Of a DNA stretch of 48,105 nt, positions 1 through 7,935 are shown piece by piece. Under the pieces are notes generated by a model, which saw nothing but the letters and a program-made list of their open reading frames with translations, was not told the DNA's origin and did not search any database. Both the position numbers and the translations under genes were made by a program. The stretch is taken from the NCBI GenBank assembly GCA_025362325.1, contig JANYGO010000032.1:1-48105 (forward strand), in the 5' to 3' direction. Position 1 is the stretch's first letter; the number at the start of each line of letters is the position of its first letter. The stretch comes from Cyanobacteriota bacterium (GTDB taxonomy: Bacteria > Cyanobacteriota > Cyanobacteriia > Cyanobacteriales > Microcoleaceae).

Positions 1-533
1 TCCTGATAAATTTCCGGTGCAATTGCCAACGAAAAAACCATCAACAGCGCCGCCGCAATCCCGTAATAAAAATGAGAAACCAGCCATTCGTCATCCCTGC
101 GAAAAATCCCGTCTTGGAATCCCAAAACCACCAAACCGACACCAGTCAAAGTCGCAAATACTCCCCGCCAAAGTTTCAGTCTTGCTTGATACAAAAATAC
201 TAAAGAAGCAATTGTCGCTGCAAACATCAGTGCAATGAAAACTACTTGAGTGGGGGATTTGCCCCACAGATTTTTTTCCAAAATACTTTTAAAATAAATA
301 GAGTAAGCAAGAGCAATTAACGTAATTCCGACGATCGCCCCAGTCAGCAACCGGCCCAACTTTAAATGCTCCGGGCCAACAACAGGCGGAATTTTGCTTT
401 TACCACCGTCAGCGACTTGCAGCCTGCGCTGGCGAGTTTGCCACGCTGCATTGACAACAGTACCAATAATCGGGAAAACTACCGCCACTGCGAGCACCGG
501 ATGGACGAGTGCCATTACATCTGCGAGTTCCAT
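1..533 (-). CDS. DUF4079-type cyanobacterial membrane protein (3' part beyond window)
   Basis: The reverse strand is open from an ATG at 533 to the window edge, giving at least 177 residues with the C-terminus outside the window. It begins MELADVMALVHPVLAVAVV and shows an N-terminal hydrophobic segment, a basic loop (TRQRRLQ), a second segment (LTGAIVGITLIALAYSIYF), a third (VVFIALMFAATIASLVFLY), and more hydrophobic stretches toward the edge. This pattern and the HPVLA motif match what I recall of the cyanobacterial DUF4079 integral membrane family, whose function is unknown. It starts 33 bp after the stop of the histidine kinase gene on the same strand, so it may be the last gene of that cluster. 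The family call is from memory; the membrane nature is directly visible. Confidence 0.7.
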   Translation of the reverse strand, partial: MELADVMALVHPVLAVAVVFPIIGTVVNAAWQTRQRRLQVADGGKSKIPPVVGPEHLKLGRLLTGAIVGITLIALAYSIYFKSILEKNLWGKSPTQVVFIALMFAATIASLVFLYQARLKLWRGVFATLTGVGLVVLGFQDGIFRRDDEWLVSHFYYGIAAALLMVFSLAIAPEIYQ

Positions 534-566
534 ATTGAATATCCCAAGATAATACCTGCATCTAGT

Positions 567-1727
567 TTAGGGCGTTACAGGCGACAGTTGCTCTTCTTCA
601 AGTTTGGCGATCGGCAGCGTTACGGTAAATGTACTACCGACACCTTCTTCACTGCTCAACGTAATTTCGCCGCCGTGCAAGTCCACGCATTTTTTAACAA
701 TGCTCAGCCCCAGTCCAGTACCGGGAATTCCACCCACATTTTTCGCCCGGTAAAACGAATCAAACAGCCGTTCTTGGTCTGCCAAAGGTATGCCAATTCC
801 GGAATCAGTTACCGAAAAAACCACCTCATTTTTCGTAACTTTTAATTCAAAAACTACTTGAGTATTGGGGGGAGAATACTTGATAGCATTTGACAGCAAA
901 TTGCTGAGAATGCCCCGCAGCAAGCTCACCTCCAAACACGCGATCGCCGATTGACAGTGATTCACAAAAATCAACTTCACCGCATCAGTTTGACGCTTCA
1001 AATTCAGGCTGCTTTGAAATTCTGCTACCAACTCATTACAAAACTTTGCCAAGTCTAGCGGTAGCAAACGAAGCGCAATTTTTCCCGACTCCGAGCGGCC
1101 CAGCAGCAGAACGTCATCTAATAACAGATCGATGCTTTTTGCTGCAACTTGAGTTTTGTCAAGCAGTTCTTGTGTTCTATCATCAGATAATTTCGATTTG
1201 TATCTGGCAAGAACTTGCGTAGTGCCGATGATGAAGTTTAAAGGATTGCGAACGTCGTGGGCAATCATGTACAGCAAAGAAGTTTTTATCTCGTTGAGTT
1301 CTTTGGCTGTTTGCAGAGTGCGATCGAGTTGGTCGTGAGACAATTTGAGGGTTAAAGACAACTGGCGCGATCGCAGCAAAATCTCCACCCGCGCTTGCAA
1401 TTCTATCTTCTCGATCGGAGCAATAATTAAATCGTCAATATTTTGCCAAATAAATCGCGTTGCCATCCCCACATCCGAGCGGGATGTAATCAACAGAAAA
1501 GGCAAGCATACCGGGCCTTCTGCCTGTTTTTTGGCGGCGATCCATTGCCCGTGCCGTTTCAGGGCAAGACCGTCAATTATCCCCAGATCGAAAGATTGAT
1601 TTAATGGTAAGATTTCATCAATATTTTCGGTGGAGTTGGGCAGCAATACCTCATAGTAAACTGCTAGCCATTCTAATAACAGGCGGCGATTTTCTCTCTG
1701 TTCGACAAGCAATAAAATTTGACTCAC
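567..1727 (-). CDS. Histidine kinase with N-terminal receiver-like domain
   Basis: The 386-residue protein has a receiver-like fold at about 1-120, a dimerisation helix, an H-box MIAHDVRNPLNFI with phospho-accepting His157, and a HATPase_c domain with N-box (LLSNAIKYS), G1 (DSGIGI) and G2 (GTGLGL). No transmembrane segment is seen, so it is probably cytoplasmic. The receiver-like domain keeps an aspartate at the usual site (D52 in GIID) but has Ala-Pro where the conserved Lys-Pro normally sits, and lacks the N-terminal acidic pair, so it may be a pseudo-receiver that binds partners. Its start overlaps the stop of the upstream receiver gene by 4 bp (ATGA-type overlap), which indicates translational coupling. 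Together with the receiver and the KaiC homolog it looks like one signalling unit. Kinase activity is well supported; the input is unknown. Confidence 0.88.
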   Translation of the reverse strand: MSQILLLVEQRENRRLLLEWLAVYYEVLLPNSTENIDEILPLNQSFDLGIIDGLALKRHGQWIAAKKQAEGPVCLPFLLITSRSDVGMATRFIWQNIDDLIIAPIEKIELQARVEILLRSRQLSLTLKLSHDQLDRTLQTAKELNEIKTSLLYMIAHDVRNPLNFIIGTTQVLARYKSKLSDDRTQELLDKTQVAAKSIDLLLDDVLLLGRSESGKIALRLLPLDLAKFCNELVAEFQSSLNLKRQTDAVKLIFVNHCQSAIACLEVSLLRGILSNLLSNAIKYSPPNTQVVFELKVTKNEVVFSVTDSGIGIPLADQERLFDSFYRAKNVGGIPGTGLGLSIVKKCVDLHGGEITLSSEEGVGSTFTVTLPIAKLEEEQLSPVTP

Positions 1728-2095
1728 GCAGGTTCTCCTAGCAAGCTGTGAACAATGGACAGCAAATCTCTAACGATCAAAGGTTTTACCAACATACTCC
1801 GAGCACCGCGGGAGAAGCTTTCGTGCTGAATGGCAGCGCTTTGTTTGGGCGAAAGTATCAGAAAAGGGATTTGGTGATTTCGCAGTTGTTCGCAGCAGTC
1901 CCAAATCCGGCGGTCGAAACCAGAAATATCTACTAAAGCCATCCCGATCCTAGCAGGCTGACTGATAGCTTGTGCAACATCTTCAAAGCTATAAGCCGCG
2001 AGCATCTGGTATCCTTCTTTATTGAGAAATTGTGCTAATAGTTCCAAATTTCGCTGATTCCGGTCTACGGCTAAAATTATTGAGTTGCCAGTCAT
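1724..2095 (-). CDS. Single-domain response regulator (receiver only)
   Basis: The 123-residue protein is one CheY-like receiver with no output domain. It has an acidic start (AVDRN, D11), the phospho-acceptor D56 in ALVDISGFD, and the conserved K104 in LVKPL. The usual second acidic residue before the first loop is absent (VDR rather than DDE), so phosphorylation efficiency may be reduced. It lies between the KaiC homolog (225 bp upstream) and a histidine kinase that overlaps its stop by 4 bp. The overlap makes this kinase the obvious cognate partner. It may relay phosphate or act as an allosteric partner of the kinase or of the KaiC protein. That role is inferred from context. Confidence 0.85.
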   Translation of the reverse strand: MTGNSIILAVDRNQRNLELLAQFLNKEGYQMLAAYSFEDVAQAISQPARIGMALVDISGFDRRIWDCCEQLRNHQIPFLILSPKQSAAIQHESFSRGARSMLVKPLIVRDLLSIVHSLLGEPA

Positions 2096-2204
2096 CTATC
2101 AGCTTCCTGTGAATACGGTTTACCTTACTTTTCGGCGAGCTATTAGAAGTCGGAAAATACACAATTTTACCAAAATATTTAACTTTTCCAGGACTTATGC
2201 TGCT

Positions 2205-2252
2205 GGTGCGGTGCGCGCACTACTGCTATTGCTGAGGTGCGCGCACCGCACC
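2205..2252. repeat. Perfect 16-bp inverted repeat (hairpin) between kaiC-like and receiver genes
   Basis: The arms at 2205-2220 and 2237-2252 are exact reverse complements (GGTGCGGTGCGCGCAC) around a 16-nt loop. The right arm runs into CCCTAC, the same tail as in the palindromic element at 30726-30783, which points to a dispersed cyanobacterial intergenic repeat. In the kaiC-like to receiver transcript it would form a strong hairpin and could attenuate or process the message. There is no T-run after it, so it is not a standard intrinsic terminator. Confidence 0.75.
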
Positions 2253-2320
2253 CTACTAATTAGATCGACAACTGCTTTCATTAGCTGCACTCCGCCAAAA
2301 ATAGCACTGAGAACCTTGAT

Positions 2321-3796
2321 TCAATCTTCATCCGCTCCCCCCTCAATCCACACCGGCGCCGAGCTCAAAATGCCGCGCAGCCCCCGTATCGGTTTGCTGA
2401 CTTTGATGCCGTAGCGAGTAATATCGAGTTCTCGCAGAGTTCTCTCGAAATTGCTGACTCGTTTTTTAATTACTCCGATCGCCTTGCGGATTTCTGTTCT
2501 ATTATGCAGTTGGCGTTCCAGATAGCGGATAAACATCAGATTATCAGCCAAATAGCTAATCCCGATCTCGGTCAGGCGAAAATCTCCACTAATCGCTTCT
2601 ACCTCATTAATCAAGATCACCGTGACTCCCATATTCTTGAGATACTTGCACAAAGCGTGCAAATTGTTCACCAAATCTTGCCCCCGCATCGAAATCTGAT
2701 AGCCAGAAATACTGTCAATCATCACAATCCGCGTCTTTTGCTGCTCCACCTCTCGGCGTACCATGTGAGCAAACTGATCCGGCGAGTACAGCAAAGGTTC
2801 CACGGGTATCACCGAAAGACTTCCTTGCGCCATCATCGCCCCAACCGGGATGTTAACTGATTCGCAGCGGTGCAGCAAAGTAGAAATTGACTCCTCAAAA
2901 ATGTAAACTACCGATCGCTCCCCCCTTCCCGCCGCCTCCTTCATAAACTGAATCCCCACCGTCGTTTTACCCACGCCGCTAGGCCCAGTAATCACCGTCA
3001 CAGTCCCGCGTTCCAGTCCCCCGTGCAACAGTTCATCCATTTCTGGAACCCCAGCAGAAATCGGTTCAGCCACAAAATCCTGCTGATAGTTGTCGGGAAG
3101 CAGCCGCGGAAACACCTCCATCCCAGCCTCAGTCAGGCGCAGCGAATGGCGGCCGTCGCGGAAGTTAGAACCGCGCAGCTTGGTGACAGACAGAGTGCGC
3201 CCTTCAGGCCGCAATTCTAAATAAATCACGCCGTCGCTGATGAATTGCAAATCGTCATCGGGAGCACTTGATGTCCCTTCCGAGGTAAACACCACCGTCG
3301 CCCCCCCTTCCACCAAAAACCGCAGAAAAGACAAAACCTGCTTACGAAACTGAAACTCATCCGCAGCTAAGTAGCGAAATTGAGTGATTGCATCCAAAAA
3401 CACCCGTTGTGGCTTGACAGCTTGGACTCGCTCGATAATCTTTTGTGTAGTCGGTTCTCGCTCAACTTCCGACGGCGAGAAAATGTCGTAGGTTTGAACT
3501 TCGGTAAAGAATTCTGAGGAAGGGCTCAAATCTAGGAACGCCATCGCTTCCATGTCAAAACCGAGACTTTCGGCATTGGCGCGCAATTGCGCTTCCGGTT
3601 CTCCTAAAGTAATGAATAGGGGCGTTTCTCCCAGAGCCATACCAGCAGCCAAAAAGTGAAAGCCCAGGGTAGTTTTGCCAGTACCCGGGCCGCCGCGTAC
3701 CAGATAAGAGCGCTGAGCAATCAGGCCGCCGTCAATCACTTCGTTGAGACCGGTAATTCCTACAGAAAGTCGGTTTTGAGACATTTGTTTGTTCAT
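2321..3796 (-). CDS. KaiC-family double-domain ATPase (KaiC homolog, not canonical KaiC1)
   Basis: The 491-residue protein has two tandem RecA/KaiC domains. CI is about residues 8-235 with Walker A GGPGTGKTT (35-43); CII is about 245-475 with Walker A GPSGVGKTT (271-279) and Walker B-like VMIDSISGY (358-366). The CII catalytic glutamates EE (301-302) are kept, whereas the CI pair reads GE (65-66). Aligning the CII segment EIGISYLADN with the canonical KaiC phosphosite region places S414 at the S431 position and Y415 at the T432 position, so the dual Ser/Thr site is not conserved. Start ATG at 3796; MNKQM could also initiate at M5. No kaiA or kaiB is nearby; instead a receiver and histidine kinase follow on the same strand. 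It is probably a KaiC2/KaiC3-like signalling ATPase rather than the core clock protein. Confidence 0.85.
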   Translation of the reverse strand: MNKQMSQNRLSVGITGLNEVIDGGLIAQRSYLVRGGPGTGKTTLGFHFLAAGMALGETPLFITLGEPEAQLRANAESLGFDMEAMAFLDLSPSSEFFTEVQTYDIFSPSEVEREPTTQKIIERVQAVKPQRVFLDAITQFRYLAADEFQFRKQVLSFLRFLVEGGATVVFTSEGTSSAPDDDLQFISDGVIYLELRPEGRTLSVTKLRGSNFRDGRHSLRLTEAGMEVFPRLLPDNYQQDFVAEPISAGVPEMDELLHGGLERGTVTVITGPSGVGKTTVGIQFMKEAAGRGERSVVYIFEESISTLLHRCESVNIPVGAMMAQGSLSVIPVEPLLYSPDQFAHMVRREVEQQKTRIVMIDSISGYQISMRGQDLVNNLHALCKYLKNMGVTVILINEVEAISGDFRLTEIGISYLADNLMFIRYLERQLHNRTEIRKAIGVIKKRVSNFERTLRELDITRYGIKVSKPIRGLRGILSSAPVWIEGGADED

Positions 3797-3880
3797 GTTT
3801 TGAAGATCGGGCCCGTATTAATATTTAATGGTTTTAGGCAGTGTTGTAATTATTTTTTTACCGGGCGTTTGATAACCTTC

Positions 3881-5197
3881 ATGAAATCTTTTTCTACCGA
3901 AAATTACATTAGCACACAAGAATTAGAAAGTATTGTCGGCACTTCTGGCATCTGTCTGTGGCAAGAGGCAGAGACTGTTTGGCACGAACGGGTAAAAAAA
4001 GCAGTTGCCCCGGGCACAAAAATAGCCTGCACCGTTTATCCCAATACTCAGGAAGAACTCGCGGCGGTGATTGCTTGGGCAGGGCGAAATCGCTGGGGCG
4101 TCTTGCCTTGCGGGAGTGGTAGCAAGCTCGATTGGGGCGGTTTAGTCAAGGGAGTCAAAATTGCCGTGAGTACGACGCGCCTAAATCGGCTGGTAGAACA
4201 CGCTGTGGGCGATTTAACGGTGACTGCGGAAGCGGGGATGCCTGTTGCGGATTTGCAGGAAATTTTGGCTAAAGCAGGTCAATTTTTGCCGATCGATCCA
4301 GCATATCCGCAACAGGCAACATTGGGCGGGATTATTGCTACTGCTGACACGGGTTCCTTGCGACACCGCTATCGGGGCGTGCGCGATTTGTTGTTGGGAA
4401 TTACGTTTGTGCGATCGGACGGTAAAATTGCGGTAGCTGGCGGTCGAGTTGTTAAAAATGTCGCCGGTTACGACTTGATGAAACTGTTTACCGGTGCTTA
4501 CGGCACATTAGGCATCATTTCTCAAGTAACTTTCCGAGTTTATCCGCTGCCGGAATCATCGGGAACTGTCATACTGACAGGAGAAACTAATGCTTTAGCT
4601 GAAGCCACTCAAATTTTATTATCTTCTGCTCTGACACCGACTGCTGTTGATTTGCTATCACCGCAGTTAGTAGAAAAACTGAGTTTTGGTAAAGGTTCGG
4701 GATTGGTAGTGAGGTTTCAAAGTATCGGCGAAAGCGTCAAACAACAATCAGCCCGCTTGCTGGAAGTTGCCGAAAAGTTGGGCTTGCAAGGCACTAACTG
4801 CGGCGAGAATGATGAGCATCAATTATGGCAAAGATTGCCAGAAACAGTGTGGGATTCTAGCACAAAATCGGCAATTATTTGCAAAATAGGCATCAGACCC
4901 TCGGAAGCAGTCAAGGCAATTAAGGAGTTGCCGGTACAGGACGCTTTGATTCACGCGGGCAGCGGTTTGGGGGTTTTGCGGTTTGAGACGGCGACTGCGG
5001 ATACGCTGTTGCAGGTACGCAAAGGGTGCGAAGCTAAAGGCGGTTTTCTGACTGTTTTGGCAGCGCCTGCTGACATTAAGCAACAGTTAGATGTTTGGGG
5101 CTATACTGGAAGTGCGATCGATTTAATGCGCCGGATTAAACAGCAGTTTGACCCGGAAAATATCTTGAATCCAAATCGCTTTATCAGCGGTATTTAG
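3881..5197 (+). CDS. glcE: Glycolate dehydrogenase/oxidase FAD-binding subunit GlcE
   Basis: The 438-residue protein is a short FAD-binding PCMH-type flavoprotein. It shows the FAD-binding stretch LPCGSGSKLDWGG (about 75-87), LGGIIATADTG (148-158), RYRGVRDLLLGITFVRSDG (163-181) and VVKNVAGYDLMKLFTGAYGT (190-209). It ends with the family-typical FDPENILNPNRF. The reading frame stays open upstream into the kaiC-like gene, but the ATG at 3881 gives the normal N-terminus and clears the divergent neighbour. GlcE acts with GlcF, and usually GlcD, to oxidise photorespiratory glycolate to glyoxylate. glcF follows about 300 bp downstream on the same strand; no glcD is in the window. The call is strong from sequence plus neighbour. 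Confidence 0.88.
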   Translation: MKSFSTENYISTQELESIVGTSGICLWQEAETVWHERVKKAVAPGTKIACTVYPNTQEELAAVIAWAGRNRWGVLPCGSGSKLDWGGLVKGVKIAVSTTRLNRLVEHAVGDLTVTAEAGMPVADLQEILAKAGQFLPIDPAYPQQATLGGIIATADTGSLRHRYRGVRDLLLGITFVRSDGKIAVAGGRVVKNVAGYDLMKLFTGAYGTLGIISQVTFRVYPLPESSGTVILTGETNALAEATQILLSSALTPTAVDLLSPQLVEKLSFGKGSGLVVRFQSIGESVKQQSARLLEVAEKLGLQGTNCGENDEHQLWQRLPETVWDSSTKSAIICKIGIRPSEAVKAIKELPVQDALIHAGSGLGVLRFETATADTLLQVRKGCEAKGGFLTVLAAPADIKQQLDVWGYTGSAIDLMRRIKQQFDPENILNPNRFISGI

Positions 5198-5286
5198 TTT
5201 AAAGTTTGCAGTCAGGATTTCAGTATCATTGGTGCCAGCTTAACGTCTTATTTAGTACCAAGATAGTGTTTGACGATTAGGCTATC

Positions 5287-5367
5287 GATCCCCCCTAGCC
5301 CCCCTTAAGAAGGGGGGAACCGGAAATGCTCTTGCCTCCCCCTTCTTAAGGGGGATTGAGGGGGATC
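5287..5367. repeat. Dispersed palindromic repeat (imperfect 30-bp arms) between glcE and glcF
   Basis: The left arm 5287-5317 and right arm 5338-5367 are near-complementary, each a run of C, a CTTAAG-type core and a run of G, starting and ending with GATC. The loop is about 20 nt. Its look is that of a mobile non-autonomous palindromic repeat common between genes of filamentous cyanobacteria. It may fold in the glcE-glcF mRNA and set the relative expression of the two genes. It encodes nothing. Confidence 0.75.
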
Positions 5368-5448
5368 TAGACTCAGCTAAAAGCGAGTTATATCGAGAGT
5401 TTTATGCGATTGTTGACACCAATACTTCAATCCTTCTTAAATTCCCGA

Positions 5449-5476
5449 AGAAGGACTAAAGTCCTCACTACGAACC
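5449..5476. repeat. Copy of the AAGGACTAAAGTCCTCACTAC dispersed repeat
   Basis: A 28-bp segment containing GGACTAAAGTCCTCACTAC followed by GAACC lies just upstream of glcF. The same sequence forms the right arm of the perfect hairpin at 26522-26580 (with CAAACC in place of CGAACC), so this is a half element or single-armed copy. It contains its own short palindrome GGACTAAAGTCC. It sits 18 bp before the glcF start and may affect the leader structure. Confidence 0.7.
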
Positions 5477-5494
5477 TTAAGAATTAGGTAAAAT

Positions 5495-6904
5495 ATGCAA
5501 ACTTCAGAAACATCTCAAATTCCCAGCGACGATTTAAAACCTGCTAAAGAAAGCAATTTCCTAGCACAAAATCCCCACTTGCAAAGCCTCGAAATCCCAG
5601 GTTTCGACGCCAACAATCCGCCTGATCCAAAATTAATCGATACTTGCGTCCACTGTGGCTTTTGTTTGTCAACTTGTCCGAGTTATCGCGTACTTGGCAA
5701 AGAAATGGATTCGCCCAGAGGTCGCATTTATTTAATGGATGCAATTAACGAAGGCGATGCACCTTTAAACGAAGCAACTTCGCAGCATTTCGATACTTGT
5801 TTGGGCTGTTTGGCTTGCGTTACAACTTGCCCTTCTGGCGTGCAATACGACAAGTTAATTTCCGCAACTCGCCACCAAGTTACCAGAAATCAAAAACGCA
5901 CTTTTTCTGACAATGTAATTCGCACTCTGATTTTTAATCTCTTCCCTTATCCTCACAGATTGCGGCCTTTACTCGTTCCTCTGTTTATTTATCAAAAATT
6001 AGGTCTGCCAAAACTAATTCGCAAAACAGGTTTGCTGAAAAAAGTATTTCCCCGCTTGGCGGCCATGGAATCAATTTTGCCGAAAGTTACTATCGATTCT
6101 TTCCGGGATAATTTGCCGGAAGTAATTCCCGCACAAGGGGAGAAACGCTATCGAGTGGGCGTGATTTTAGGCTGCGTGCAGCGGTTGTTATTCTCGCCTG
6201 TTAATGAGGCTACGGTGCGAGTTTTGACGGCTAACGGTTGCGAGGTTGTGATTCCGAAAAGTCAGGGATGCTGCGCTGCTTTACCGGAACATCAAGGACA
6301 AGCGGAACAGGCGCAAGCTTTGGCGAGACAAATGATTGATAGCTTTGAAAATACTGGTGTTGATTGTGTAATTATCAACGCTGCTGGGTGCGGTCATACT
6401 TTGAAAGAATACGGTCACATTTTAGCAGATGACCCGGAATATCGGGAAAAAGCTGAGAAGTTTGCTGCTAATGTGAAGGACATACAAGAGTTTTTGGCGA
6501 GTGCGGGAATTACGGCGAAACTCAATCCTTTGGTTGATGGAGATTTGACTATTGTTTATCAGGATGCTTGTCATTTGTTGCACGGACAAAAGATTAGTTT
6601 GCAGCCGCGTCAGTTGCTGCAACAAATCCCTGGGGTGAGGTTGAAAGAGCCTGTGGATGCTGCTTTGTGTTGCGGGAGTGCGGGGGTTTACAATATGTTG
6701 CAGCCGGAGATTGCTGATGAGTTGGGTGTGCAGAAGGTGGAGAATTTGCTGAATACTGGGGCGGAGTTGATTGCTTCTTCTAATCCTGGTTGTTCGCTGC
6801 AAATTAAGAAGCATTTGGAGTTGCAGGGCAAGGAAGTTACGTTGATGCACCCGATCGAGCTTTTGGACTATTCTATTCGTGGGGTGAGGTTGCAGAGGCA
6901 TTAG
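5495..6904 (+). CDS. glcF: Glycolate dehydrogenase/oxidase iron-sulfur subunit GlcF
   Basis: The 469-residue protein has two ferredoxin-like [4Fe-4S] motifs, CVHCGFCLSTCP (C51, C54, C57, C61) and CLGCLACVTTCP (C102, C105, C108, C112). Two cysteine-rich CCG domains follow, with GCVQR and QGCCAALPEHQG around 225-270 and CHLLHG plus LCCGSAGVYN around 360-400. This arrangement is typical of GlcF, which takes electrons from the GlcD/GlcE flavoproteins during glycolate oxidation and passes them to the quinone pool. The first 40 residues are a polar extension. It is encoded downstream of glcE on the same strand across a 297-bp repeat-bearing spacer, so it may be co-transcribed or have its own promoter. 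LutA/GlpC-type proteins share the architecture, but the glcE neighbour favours GlcF. Confidence 0.9.
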   Translation: MQTSETSQIPSDDLKPAKESNFLAQNPHLQSLEIPGFDANNPPDPKLIDTCVHCGFCLSTCPSYRVLGKEMDSPRGRIYLMDAINEGDAPLNEATSQHFDTCLGCLACVTTCPSGVQYDKLISATRHQVTRNQKRTFSDNVIRTLIFNLFPYPHRLRPLLVPLFIYQKLGLPKLIRKTGLLKKVFPRLAAMESILPKVTIDSFRDNLPEVIPAQGEKRYRVGVILGCVQRLLFSPVNEATVRVLTANGCEVVIPKSQGCCAALPEHQGQAEQAQALARQMIDSFENTGVDCVIINAAGCGHTLKEYGHILADDPEYREKAEKFAANVKDIQEFLASAGITAKLNPLVDGDLTIVYQDACHLLHGQKISLQPRQLLQQIPGVRLKEPVDAALCCGSAGVYNMLQPEIADELGVQKVENLLNTGAELIASSNPGCSLQIKKHLELQGKEVTLMHPIELLDYSIRGVRLQRH

Positions 6905-6908
6905 TTTG

Positions 6909-6937
6909 GTAGGGCGGGCGGTGTCTGCCCTACTTTT
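6909..6937 (+). terminator. Probable intrinsic terminator after glcF
   Basis: A stem of GTAGGGC (6909-6915) and GCCCTAC (6927-6933) is followed by TTTTGAT, beginning 5 bp after the glcF stop. The stem and short T-run fit a Rho-independent terminator. A similar GTAGGG...CCCTAC sequence is also a common cyanobacterial repeat, so function is likely but not certain. Confidence 0.5.
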
Positions 6938-6995
6938 GATCTGCTCTTTTGTGGATGATATTTTTTTAATGAACCGCAGAAATTCGTTGAAAAGT

Positions 6996-7025
6996 CGTGA
7001 AGCGTAGCTATCCCGAGCGTGAATC
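6996..7025. repeat. Diverged inverted copy of the 34-bp repeat at 30956-31048
   Basis: CGTGAAGCGTAGCTATCCC followed by GAGCGTGAATCG matches the reverse complement of the 34-bp repeat at 30956-30989 with one substitution in the first half and a small indel in the second. It lies upstream of the Uma2-family gene, inside a frame that could otherwise be read as its N-terminal extension. Confidence 0.5.
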
Positions 7026-7089
7026 GCACTTCTCACCCTCCCAAATAGCTAAAATTAAATTAAATAGTCCCCAACCCCGGACAAAAGTT

Positions 7090-7809
7090 ATGGTAACTCA
7101 AATCCCAGTCCCAACTCAGCAACAGATTATCTACCCCGAAAGCGACGGCAAACCAATGGCAAACAATACCGACCAGTTTCGCTGGATTCTAGTCATTGAG
7201 CAAAATCTAGAATGGATGTATGCTAATGACGAGAATGTATTTGTAGCGGGCGATTTGTTTTGGTATCCGGTTCAGGGAAGACCGAATATTGTTAATGCCC
7301 CGGATGTGATGGTTGTCTTCGGTACACCGAAAAGGAGACGGAGTTCTTATCAGCAATGGAACGAGTCAGGAATTGCACCGCAAGTTGTGTTTGAGATTCT
7401 CTCTCCTAGCAATAGCCAGGATGAAATGGAAACGAAATTACTGTTTTACGATCGCCACCAAGTTGAAGAATATTATATTTACAATCCTACTAACAATCAA
7501 CTCAGAGGTTGGTTGCGCGGAGAAGACGGCTTGGATGCGATCGCATCTATGGAAAACTACGCGAGTCCAAGGTTAGCCATCCGATTCGATTTATCCGGGG
7601 ATGAATTGCAAATTTATCGACCTGATGGAACTAGATTTTTCTCCTACGTTGAGATTTGTCAACTGTTAGAACAAGCCGAACAGCGGACAGAACAAGAACG
7701 TCAGCGGGCAGAACTTGCAGAAACAGCTTTAGAAGAGGAACGGCGGCGATCGCAACTTTTGGCGGAACGGCTGCGAGAAATGGGAATTAACCCAGATGAA
7801 TTAAGTTAG
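7090..7809 (+). CDS. Uma2 family (DUF820) putative endonuclease-fold protein
   Basis: From the ATG at 7090 the product is 239 residues. It carries the Uma2/DUF820 core: PDVMVVFGTP, then QVVFEILSPSN, then TKLLFYDRHQVEEYYIYNP, which supply the Asp, Glu and Lys expected for a PD-(D/E)XK-like fold. The last 50 residues are a charged coiled coil rich in Glu, Arg and Gln (EQAEQRTEQERQRAELAE) ending LREMGINPDELS, typical of the cyanobacterial members. The frame is open 31 codons further upstream, but that part overlaps a dispersed repeat and is not family-like. These genes occur in many copies in filamentous cyanobacteria and their role is unknown. A degenerate duplicate of its 3' end lies at 7815-7844. 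Confidence 0.85.
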   Translation: MVTQIPVPTQQQIIYPESDGKPMANNTDQFRWILVIEQNLEWMYANDENVFVAGDLFWYPVQGRPNIVNAPDVMVVFGTPKRRRSSYQQWNESGIAPQVVFEILSPSNSQDEMETKLLFYDRHQVEEYYIYNPTNNQLRGWLRGEDGLDAIASMENYASPRLAIRFDLSGDELQIYRPDGTRFFSYVEICQLLEQAEQRTEQERQRAELAETALEEERRRSQLLAERLREMGINPDELS

Positions 7810-7935
7810 ACAGACTGCGATCTATGGGCATTGACCCAGAATAATTGTAGACTGGATTGGGGAAAAGGGCGATCGCACTTTTCAAGTTTAGCAAAGATGC
7901 GATCGGCACAATAACTAATGACAAGTGACCAATGA

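Noticed and set aside
366..845. 159-codon plus-strand ORF at the left end
   Set aside because: It is antisense to the kinase 3' end and the DUF4079 gene start, both of which have clear family motifs.
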